20,865 nucleotides of DNA. It comes from an uncultured bacterium. GTDB lineage: Bacteria; Planctomycetota; Uabimicrobiia; Uabimicrobiales; JABWCH01. Of this stretch, positions 7,880 to 14,549 are shown piece by piece. A program made the translations under genes and the position numbers. The stretch is from the NCBI GenBank assembly GCA_938003875.1, contig CALKWO010000320.1, positions 1 through 20,865 of the forward strand. Reading direction: 5' to 3'. The first letter of the stretch is position 1. Each line of letters begins with the position of its first letter. Below the pieces are notes generated by a model. That model had not been told where the DNA came from. It saw only the letters and a program-made list of their open reading frames with translations, and ran no database searches.

Positions 7880-9760
7880 GTGAAAACTATGCATTCCTTT
7901 CATGTTGAAATACCAGACCATTATTACTGGCGTAGCCAGATCAAATGCCAGCATGCCTGTCCTGTCCATACGGACGCGCGGGGATATATAAGGGCAGTTG
8001 CTTCTGGCGATCATGAACTTGCCTATCTCATTGCGCGTGGGCCAAATCCTCTGGCTTCGATTTGTGGGTATGTATGTGGTGCGCCTTGTGAACTGAATTG
8101 CCGCCGAGGCTCGATTGACAGAGCGATAGGGATTCGGGCAATCAAAAGGTTTGCATCAGAACGATTTGGGCCTGAAGTCTGGAAGCGAGAAGGCAGCTAC
8201 TTCCACGATTGGCTGCAAAAAAATATCTATCCACAGCTATGCCAGGGTAAAGACGAGATTTTATGGTATTTGCAGAGATCTTTAAAGCATAGCCATACGA
8301 AACATAAAGTCGCTATCATTGGTTCAGGGCCTGCTGGTCTTGCCTGTGCTCATGATCTTGCTTTGCTTGGCATGACACCTGTGATCTTTGAGCTAGAACC
8401 TGTTCCAGCAGGCATGTTATATGTCGGAGTACCAGAGTATCGCTTGCCAAGAGAGGCCATCCTTGCTGAGGTCTCTCTGATTCAATCTCTGGGGGTTGAG
8501 ATCAGATGCAATACAGAGGTAGGAAAAGACATTTCTTTTGATGAATTGCAAAAAGAATATGATGCTATTGTTATAGCCGTTGGTGCTAAACGATCTAAAA
8601 AATTACCTTTGCCAGGAATACAGGGGCCTGGAGTTATAGGAGGAGTGGACTTCTTGCGCGATACGGCTTTGCAACGGCCTGTCTCTCTAGGAGAAAGAGT
8701 TCTCATCATAGGAGGCGGGAACGTAGCTTATGACATCAGCAGGACGGTATTACGCCAGAGCTATTTCGATATGGCCAGAACTGCGGTAAGGCAGTCTAAG
8801 GTCAAGGAAGTGTATCTGTGCTGTCTGGAATCCTTGATGGAAATGCCTGCTGATGATGTGGAAATTGCAGAAGGAGCAGAAGAAGGCCTTATCTTGCGCA
8901 ATAGTCTGGGGCCAAAGGAAATCTTACGAGATGCCCAGGGAAAAGTCATAGGCGTAGTGTTCCAAAAAGTCTTGCAGGTTTATGATGAAAACAAGCGTTT
9001 TTCTCCTAAGTTCGATCCCTCTCGTCTCACAACCATAGAGTGCGACAATGTTATCATGGCAGTAGGTCAGACACTGGATCTCAGCTTCCTGGATGCTTCA
9101 CAACACAATGTAAAAAGGAACGACAGGGGATTTCCGATTTTGGACTCTAACACACTGGGGAGCACTTCTCCCCAGATTTTTTTTGCGGGAGATGTTGCTA
9201 GTGGCCCTGGGCTTATCATTGATGCTGTTGCCAGTGGGAAAAAAGCAGCTCGCTCTGTTTATAGCTATCTGACAGGGCATTCTATGGAGCCTCAGATTCT
9301 GGAATTCCATCTGGACAATCCCCGATACTCTCGCGAAAAAGGCTTTGAGCGTCTTTCCAGAGTGCCTGTTCCCACTCTGCCAGCAGAAAAAAGATTCGAG
9401 AATCATAATGCTATGGTCGAGAAAGGCTACCGTGAGGCAATGGCAACACAAGAATCCTCTCGCTGTCTGGACTGTGGTATCAATACCATCTTCGATAGCG
9501 AAAAATGCGTCCTTTGTGGAGGATGTGCCGAGGTTTGCCCTACCCTTTGTCTGAAGCTGACATCTCTGGAAAATTTGCATCAGAACGAGGATTTACAAAA
9601 GATATCTTCTATGCTTACCGATCAGGAAACCAATACTACTCTTTCTGCCATTATCAAAAATGAAGATATGTGTATCCGATGTGCATGCTGCGCCAATCGT
9701 TGTCCTACAGGAGCTATAAGCATGGAACGTTTTTGCTTTCAGGAGAAAATTCATGAATGA
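7880..9760 (+). CDS. NAD(P)/FAD oxidoreductase with Fe-S clusters, GltD-like subunit of bc operon
   Basis: This 626-residue protein has no signal peptide and is predicted cytoplasmic. The N-terminal GltD-type Fe-S domain has Cys23, Cys27, Cys62, Cys66, Cys70 and Cys74 (CQHACPVH, CGYVCGAPCELNC). An FAD-binding GSGPAG lies at 148-153 and an NAD(P)-binding GGGNVA at 278-283. AGDVASGPG (437-445) closes the flavin fold. The C-terminus adds two bacterial-ferredoxin clusters, C-x2-C-x2-C-x3-C at 543/546/549/553 and at 598/601/604/608. GltD-like proteins pass electrons between NAD(P)H and Fe-S partners. No GltB partner is present; instead the next gene (8-bp overlap) encodes a Rieske protein. Anammox bacteria are known to place NAD(P)-oxidoreductase subunits in some bc operons, which fits here. 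Direction of electron flow is not visible in sequence. Confidence 0.88.
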   Translation: MKTMHSFHVEIPDHYYWRSQIKCQHACPVHTDARGYIRAVASGDHELAYLIARGPNPLASICGYVCGAPCELNCRRGSIDRAIGIRAIKRFASERFGPEVWKREGSYFHDWLQKNIYPQLCQGKDEILWYLQRSLKHSHTKHKVAIIGSGPAGLACAHDLALLGMTPVIFELEPVPAGMLYVGVPEYRLPREAILAEVSLIQSLGVEIRCNTEVGKDISFDELQKEYDAIVIAVGAKRSKKLPLPGIQGPGVIGGVDFLRDTALQRPVSLGERVLIIGGGNVAYDISRTVLRQSYFDMARTAVRQSKVKEVYLCCLESLMEMPADDVEIAEGAEEGLILRNSLGPKEILRDAQGKVIGVVFQKVLQVYDENKRFSPKFDPSRLTTIECDNVIMAVGQTLDLSFLDASQHNVKRNDRGFPILDSNTLGSTSPQIFFAGDVASGPGLIIDAVASGKKAARSVYSYLTGHSMEPQILEFHLDNPRYSREKGFERLSRVPVPTLPAEKRFENHNAMVEKGYREAMATQESSRCLDCGINTIFDSEKCVLCGGCAEVCPTLCLKLTSLENLHQNEDLQKISSMLTDQETNTTLSAIIKNEDMCIRCACCANRCPTGAISMERFCFQEKIHE

Positions 9761-10223
9761 TTTAACTCGTAAACCGCAACCCATTGGTCGCCGGGATTTT
9801 TTAGGCCAGATAGCTACATGCGCCTGTGCTACGGCGTTAGGACTTGCGACCGTCGGCATGGCCCGTCTGCCTTTTCCTGCTGTAATTCCTGGGGAATCCA
9901 GCAAGGTAAAGATTGGTCATCCTGCTGATTTTCCTAAGGGAGAAAGCTTCTGGATCGCTTCAGCCAGGTCGTTTGTCTTCCATGACCATGAAGGATTTTT
10001 TGCTATTTCGGGAATCTGTACCCATCTTGGCTGCATTGTCGCCCAAAATTCTAAAGGCTTTCATTGCCCATGCCATGGCTCAGCCTTCGGCCTTCTAGGA
10101 GAAGTGAAAAAGGGGCCTGCTCCTTCTGCCCTTCCCTGGCTGGAAATATCTTTAGCATCGGATGGACAGCTCATAATAGATACCCAAAAATTCATCCCTG
10201 CGGGTACCAGGCTAAAAGTATAG
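9753..10223 (+). CDS. Rieske [2Fe-2S] protein of a cytochrome bc complex
   Basis: This 156-residue protein has a twin-arginine N-terminus (GRRDFLGQ at 12-19) followed by a hydrophobic segment (about 20-43) that serves as an uncleaved Tat anchor in Rieske proteins. The cluster ligands are complete: Cys89-Thr-His91-Leu-Gly-Cys94 and Cys105-Pro-Cys107-His108, with Cys94 and Cys107 in the usual disulfide positions. The protein takes the first electron from quinol at the Qo site of cytochrome b. It is on the short side of the family. The ATG overlaps the upstream stop (ATGAATGA) and has AGGAGA six bases upstream, so translation is coupled. Cytochrome b follows 32 bp downstream. Confidence 0.93.
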   Translation: MNDLTRKPQPIGRRDFLGQIATCACATALGLATVGMARLPFPAVIPGESSKVKIGHPADFPKGESFWIASARSFVFHDHEGFFAISGICTHLGCIVAQNSKGFHCPCHGSAFGLLGEVKKGPAPSALPWLEISLASDGQLIIDTQKFIPAGTRLKV

Positions 10224-10242
10224 TTGGGTGGATTTAAAATTA

Positions 10243-10250
10243 GAGAGGAA
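10243..10250 (+). promoter_or_regulatory. Ribosome binding site supporting the cytochrome b GTG start
   Basis: GAGAGGAA lies five bases before the GTG at 10256, which supports a non-ATG start for cytochrome b. Confidence 0.55.
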
Positions 10251-10255
10251 ATATA

Positions 10256-11812
10256 GTGCAAACTTCTGACAAAAATATATCTGCCTTGCGAGCTTTGTTG
10301 GACAATATCAAGAAAGCACCTGTTCATTTTTTACATGCTGTGTTTCGTCATGACTGGCCTAATACGGACAGAACACGCTCACAGGCAGTTTTTTCTAATT
10401 TTTTTCTTCATATTCATTCCACAAGAATTCATGAACGAAGCCTTCGTTTCTGGAGCACTTGCGGATTGGGAGTCGCCTCGCTCTGTACCTTCATTATTCT
10501 TGTCGCTACAGGAATTTTGTTGATGGTCTATTATAATCCATCCACAGAGCTGGCCTACAGCTCCATAAAAAATATCCATTTTGTAGTTCCCACGGGGAAA
10601 TTCATACGAAATATCCATCGCTGGGCGGCCCACCTTATGGTAATTTTTGTTCTTTTACATATGGTGAGAGTTTTTTATACCAATTCCTATAAAAACAATC
10701 GGGAGTTCAACTGGCTTATTGGACTTGCGCTTCTTGTCCTGACCTTGGGGCTAAGCTTTACAGGGTATCTTTTGCCCTGGGATCAACTGGCCTATTGGGC
10801 CATTACAATAGGAGCGAACATTGCTCAATCTCCGAGGGAACTTACCGATGCCCTGGGGATTACCCAGATGCTAGACATAGGGGGATTGCAAAAGCAGATT
10901 TTGCTTGGTGCGGACACAGTAGGCCAGGAGGCATTGACCAGGTTCTATCTCTTGCATGTCATGGTGCTTCCTTTAGCTATGAGCCTTTTGATTGGCTTGC
11001 ATCTATGGCACGTCCGTAAAGACGGCGGTCTGGCAAGGCCTTCAGAAGAAACAGAAGAAAAGCCAGCCCGCCTGCTTACTGGTCAGGAAGTCGCCTTCAG
11101 GCCTGTTGCGACCAAAACCTATGGACTCATGGCACTGGTCAAAGGCAAGACACCTGTTGTAGATAAAGGTACGGAAAATACAGTAAGCACATGGCCCAAT
11201 GCCTTCTATGCAGAAATGGCTGTCTTTATGGTAATTTGCTCTATATGCGTTGTGTTGTCCTTATGGATGGATGCCCCGCTTAAAGAGCTTGCTAATCCTG
11301 TGAAGCCAGAAAACCCTGCCAAAGCACCCTGGTATTTTCTGGGGCTGCAAGAGCTAGTTTCCTATTCTGCTTTCATGGGAGGAATTGGTATACCCACTCT
11401 TGTCCTTTTAGGGTTGGCGATGCTTCCCTTCCTGGACAGAAACCCTGAGCAGCAAGGCCTTTGGCTGGCAGGAAAAAGCCATAAAGCCGTGATGTTGCAA
11501 AGCATTTTCCTTGGTGCTGCCATTGTAGTGAGTCTGCTGGCATTCACAATACGATTTGGCTGGATGCGAGACTGGTTTCCAGGCATCAACCAAATCGTCA
11601 TTACCTTTATCAACCCTGGGACACTGTTGATCGCTTTGTTGATGGCATGGTCTTTATGGATTTCTTACAGGCACAATTCTATCCGCATAGGAGCGATTGC
11701 CATGTTTTCTTGCCTTGTGATTGCTTTTTTGATTTTGACATATTTTGCAACCGTACACCGTGGGCCAAATTGGGAATTCTATTGGAGGATGAGCGAATGG
11801 CCGACTCATTAA
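10256..11812 (+). CDS. Cytochrome b of a bc-type quinol:cytochrome c oxidoreductase
   Basis: This 518-residue integral membrane protein has about nine membrane segments and a ~60-residue N-terminal extension, combining the b6-like and subunit-IV-like halves in one chain. Haem ligands are visible as His121/His135 in the second helix (HRWAAHLMVIFVLLH) and His234/His249 in the fourth. The second pair has 14 intervening residues, as in b6-type and many menaquinol proteins. The Qo-site motif is PWYF (358-361) preceded by KA, instead of classical PEWY. The protein oxidises or reduces quinol and moves electrons across the membrane between two b haems. GTG start with a good ribosome site; its 3' end overlaps the multihaem cytochrome gene by 16 bp. 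Confidence 0.93.
   Translation: MQTSDKNISALRALLDNIKKAPVHFLHAVFRHDWPNTDRTRSQAVFSNFFLHIHSTRIHERSLRFWSTCGLGVASLCTFIILVATGILLMVYYNPSTELAYSSIKNIHFVVPTGKFIRNIHRWAAHLMVIFVLLHMVRVFYTNSYKNNREFNWLIGLALLVLTLGLSFTGYLLPWDQLAYWAITIGANIAQSPRELTDALGITQMLDIGGLQKQILLGADTVGQEALTRFYLLHVMVLPLAMSLLIGLHLWHVRKDGGLARPSEETEEKPARLLTGQEVAFRPVATKTYGLMALVKGKTPVVDKGTENTVSTWPNAFYAEMAVFMVICSICVVLSLWMDAPLKELANPVKPENPAKAPWYFLGLQELVSYSAFMGGIGIPTLVLLGLAMLPFLDRNPEQQGLWLAGKSHKAVMLQSIFLGAAIVVSLLAFTIRFGWMRDWFPGINQIVITFINPGTLLIALLMAWSLWISYRHNSIRIGAIAMFSCLVIAFLILTYFATVHRGPNWEFYWRMSEWPTH
11784..11788 (+). promoter_or_regulatory. Ribosome binding site deciding the multihaem cytochrome start
   Basis: GGAGG lies eight bases before the ATG at 11797, inside the end of the cytochrome b gene. 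The frame is open from 11647, but those extra 50 codons overlap cytochrome b coding sequence and translate to nothing recognisable. Confidence 0.7.
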
Positions 11813-14112
11813 CAGATCGTAAAGAAGGAGAAAAAGTTTTCAGCAATCTTCCTGTTCCGACCTTTGATCCTGTAAGTCCTGGGGGAAGAAGAGCCAGATG
11901 GGCACTTCTGATTTCTTCCTTGATTACCATGGCATGTCTTGCAAGTGCAATCGTTTCAGAGCATTATCTGAAACCCTGGCGCGTTTATCAGCGTCAATAT
12001 GCAAGCTTGCTGGCTGCCAATGCGAAAAATGCAGGCAAAGAATTCTCTGGATTTCAACAGGAGATCAAGCAAATTTTTTCTACAGAGCATAAAGTAGTTG
12101 ATCGCTGTACGACATGCCATCTTGGCATTGTAAACCCTGATATGGCAAATGCTCCTCAGCCTTTTCGCATGCACCCCACCTGGGTAAATGAGATTCATCC
12201 TCTGGAAAAATTCGGATGCACTTCCTGCCACGGAGGCCAGGGATTAGCAACGACAAAAGAAGATGCTCACGGAAATGTTCCCCACTGGGAATATCCTCTT
12301 ATCCCTAAAGGAAATTACCAGGCAGGATGTGGCAGTTGCCATACTCATCTGAAAATATCGGGAAGCTCTCTTCCTGAACACGGAAAGTATGTCTTTGAAC
12401 GCAACGATTGCTTTGCCTGCCATACCATCCAGGGACGCGGACGTGGCAGTATTGACCTGTCTACGATTGGTGCAAGAAAGATCCCTGATAACTGGCACCA
12501 AAGGCATTTGATCTTGCAAAAAAGCAGCAAAGAGGAAATCTGGTGGCAGAGCTATGGACCTGTCGAAGAGGAAGAAATCACCGCTATCAATGCTTATTTT
12601 TCGCAACTGGTCGGTGCGCCCAAATTGATAGCTGCCAAAGCGACTGTTTTCAGCAAAGGATGCCTGGGATGCCATAAAATCAACGGCGTGGGAGGAGACG
12701 ATGGTCCTGATTTATCCAAATCTGGTATTAAAGAACCTGTTAGCCTGGATTTCTCCCAGGTGCAGGGAAATCATGATCTGGCTGGCTGGCATAAAGCCCA
12801 CTTGCAAAATCCGTCTCTGATCGTTCCAGAGAGCCAGATGCCAAAGCCTCCCCTTGATGAGAAAGAAATGGATGCTGCTACGCTTTATTTGCTTTCTTTG
12901 CGAGGCAACCACCAGAACATAAAAACTATGCCTATGGACAGAATCGAGGCATTGCAACTTCATGTGCGTGAATTTACAGCGGATGGAGAATCTTTGTATA
13001 AAGCCTTCTGTAGTGCCTGCCATGGACAGAACAGAGCTGGTAGCCGTTTTGGTATTACAAACCAAACTTTTCCATCGCTTTCGCATCCTACTTTCCTCTC
13101 TGTGGCTTCAGATCGCTTTTTCAGGCAAAATCTGCTTCATGGACGACCTGGCCGCAGGATGACTGCCTGGGGCAAAAAAGAAGGAGGGCTGCACATAGAA
13201 GAAATCGAAGCTCTTGTTCAGTATTTGCATTCTCAGCAAAAGGCTCCATCATGGAAAGAAGTCTCTGCGCAAGAAGGAAATCAAGAATCGGGGGAACAAA
13301 TCTATCGTAATGATTGCTCTGCCTGCCACGGTACTCAGGGGGAAGGCGCGCCTTTTGTTCCTTCGCTTTCTAATCAGGCATTTCTCAAAACGGTAAGCCC
13401 TGATTTTATTTATACGATGCTGGCAATGGGGCGTGAAGATACAGCAATGGGAAGCTATCGCCACTATACTGCCCAGGAAATGGCATCATTGATCCGCTAT
13501 ATCCTCATCTGGAAGCAGGGAAAAGAGATGACACTCCCCTTTGTGCCTGAAATGAAATCATCTGCTGCTGGACAGATTGCCTACTCTGCTTCCTGCGCTT
13601 CGTGTCATGGAAGCACAGGGCAGGGAGCAGTGGCATCCAATCTCATCAACCCCGCATTCCTGGAAGCTGCCACAGATGGTTTTATAGCGGCGGCTGTAAG
13701 GCATGGGCGATGTATCCCTTCGGAAAATACTTCCGCTAAAGGAGCTAAGCCTGAAGTTACAGACCAGCAACTTGCAGACATCATAGGATATTTGCGAAAA
13801 AAAGCTCCTTTTAGCCAGCAGTACAATCGAGTCATAGAAGGCGATCCAAAAGAGGGACAGCGTCTTTATGAAGAATCCTGCACAGGCTGCCACGGCAAGA
13901 ATGGACGCAATGGAAATGCAATCGAGCTTGCCAATAAAGCATTCCAGGAAGCAGCAACCGACGGCTATATCCAGGCAACCATAGTCCGTGGTCGCCTCTC
14001 CGCAGGTATGCCTGCCTTTGGAATGAATAGCATCCATTATAGAAAATTGGGTATAGAAGAAGTGAACAACCTTGTCCGATATATCAGGACATTCAAAACC
14101 AATAACGATTGA
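11797..14112 (+). CDS. Membrane-anchored nine-haem c-type cytochrome of the bc operon
   Basis: This 771-residue protein has a short cytoplasmic N-terminus, one membrane segment (about 35-55) and a large exported part with nine CxxCH sites, at Cys104, 141, 178, 205, 289, 405, 507, 600 and 695. The last four sit in tandem class-I-like domains of about 90-100 residues, each starting CxxCHG and ending in a helix such as ALVQYLH or IRYIL. Likely distal Met ligands are Met348 (haem 5), Met455 (haem 6), Met551 (haem 7) and Met738 (haem 9); the eighth domain has no Met at the matching place. It presumably replaces cytochrome c1/f as electron acceptor of the Rieske-cytochrome b pair and relays electrons outside the membrane. 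It is the last gene of the operon. Haem count is read directly; partners are inferred. Confidence 0.9.
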   Translation: MADSLTDRKEGEKVFSNLPVPTFDPVSPGGRRARWALLISSLITMACLASAIVSEHYLKPWRVYQRQYASLLAANAKNAGKEFSGFQQEIKQIFSTEHKVVDRCTTCHLGIVNPDMANAPQPFRMHPTWVNEIHPLEKFGCTSCHGGQGLATTKEDAHGNVPHWEYPLIPKGNYQAGCGSCHTHLKISGSSLPEHGKYVFERNDCFACHTIQGRGRGSIDLSTIGARKIPDNWHQRHLILQKSSKEEIWWQSYGPVEEEEITAINAYFSQLVGAPKLIAAKATVFSKGCLGCHKINGVGGDDGPDLSKSGIKEPVSLDFSQVQGNHDLAGWHKAHLQNPSLIVPESQMPKPPLDEKEMDAATLYLLSLRGNHQNIKTMPMDRIEALQLHVREFTADGESLYKAFCSACHGQNRAGSRFGITNQTFPSLSHPTFLSVASDRFFRQNLLHGRPGRRMTAWGKKEGGLHIEEIEALVQYLHSQQKAPSWKEVSAQEGNQESGEQIYRNDCSACHGTQGEGAPFVPSLSNQAFLKTVSPDFIYTMLAMGREDTAMGSYRHYTAQEMASLIRYILIWKQGKEMTLPFVPEMKSSAAGQIAYSASCASCHGSTGQGAVASNLINPAFLEAATDGFIAAAVRHGRCIPSENTSAKGAKPEVTDQQLADIIGYLRKKAPFSQQYNRVIEGDPKEGQRLYEESCTGCHGKNGRNGNAIELANKAFQEAATDGYIQATIVRGRLSAGMPAFGMNSIHYRKLGIEEVNNLVRYIRTFKTNND

Positions 14113-14130
14113 TCTTTATACTGCGAAATG

Positions 14131-14502
14131 GTTTAAAAATAACCACAGAGACACAGAGGGCACAGAGAGTATGGATAATTTTTTAGCCTGTTGTGACTTT
14201 AGCATTATGATTTGAACCACAGATAAACACAGATGAACACAAATACAGCAGTTTCAGTTGCATTGCATACAAAAATCGCCTATAAAATAATCCACAGATT
14301 ACTCAGATTACGCAGATAAAAGTTTTGAAAATCTGTGAAATCTGTGAAATCTGTGGATAAATTTTTTGGAACCCAATGTTATAGTTTGTATGCAACGCAA
14401 GGGGGATTCGCTGTAATTACAAAATAATCATATCCGTGTTTATTTGTGTCCATCTGTGGTTCTTTTTATTCTTTTCTCCGTGCCTCTGTGGTTATTTTAA
14501 AA
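14131..14502. repeat. Nested inverted-repeat element made of CACAGA-type units
   Basis: This fills most of the 437-bp gene-free stretch 14113-14549. Four pairs of arms nest around one centre. Outer: 14132-14167 with 14476-14502 (CACAGAG units, 8-9 bp apart). Second: 14214-14245 with 14431-14462 (CACAGAT units, 10 bp apart). Third: 14258-14273 with 14385-14400 (TTGCATTGCATACAAA, one mismatch). Core: 14290-14317 with 14331-14358. The arms carry short repeated units close to one DNA helical turn apart. No coding potential is evident. It separates the bc and nxr operons and could act as a terminator, a mobile palindromic element or a protein-binding array. Confidence 0.8.
14290..14367 (+). terminator. 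Core hairpin of the nested repeat, possible terminator of the bc operon
   Basis: Arms 14290-14317 and 14331-14358 pair over 28 positions with three mismatches and one G-U, around a 13-base loop. The right arm is three 9-bp units (ATCTGTGAA, ATCTGTGAA, ATCTGTGGA) facing three degenerate CNCAGATWA units. Six T residues follow at 14362-14367, so RNA made from the + strand could form an intrinsic terminator 178 bp after the cytochrome gene. The stem is longer and more AT-rich than usual, so this role is tentative. Confidence 0.45.
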
Positions 14503-14549
14503 TTATCTCGTTCTCAGAATAAATAGATTTATCAATAGGAGTAAATACG

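Noticed and set aside
9098..9580. 160-codon open frame on the minus strand
   Set aside because: It lies opposite conserved Fe-S and flavin motifs of the GltD-like protein, has no recognisable domain, and is best read as a shadow of that gene.
11647..11796. Longer N-terminus of the multihaem cytochrome frame starting at 11647
   Set aside because: The extra 50 codons lie inside the cytochrome b gene in another frame. The ATG at 11797 has a strong ribosome site and is followed by the membrane anchor.
14290..14358. Regular 9-bp repeats that could suggest a CRISPR array
   Set aside because: Units are only 9 bp, contiguous, and arranged as inverted arms of one hairpin, with no spacers of constant length and no cas genes nearby.
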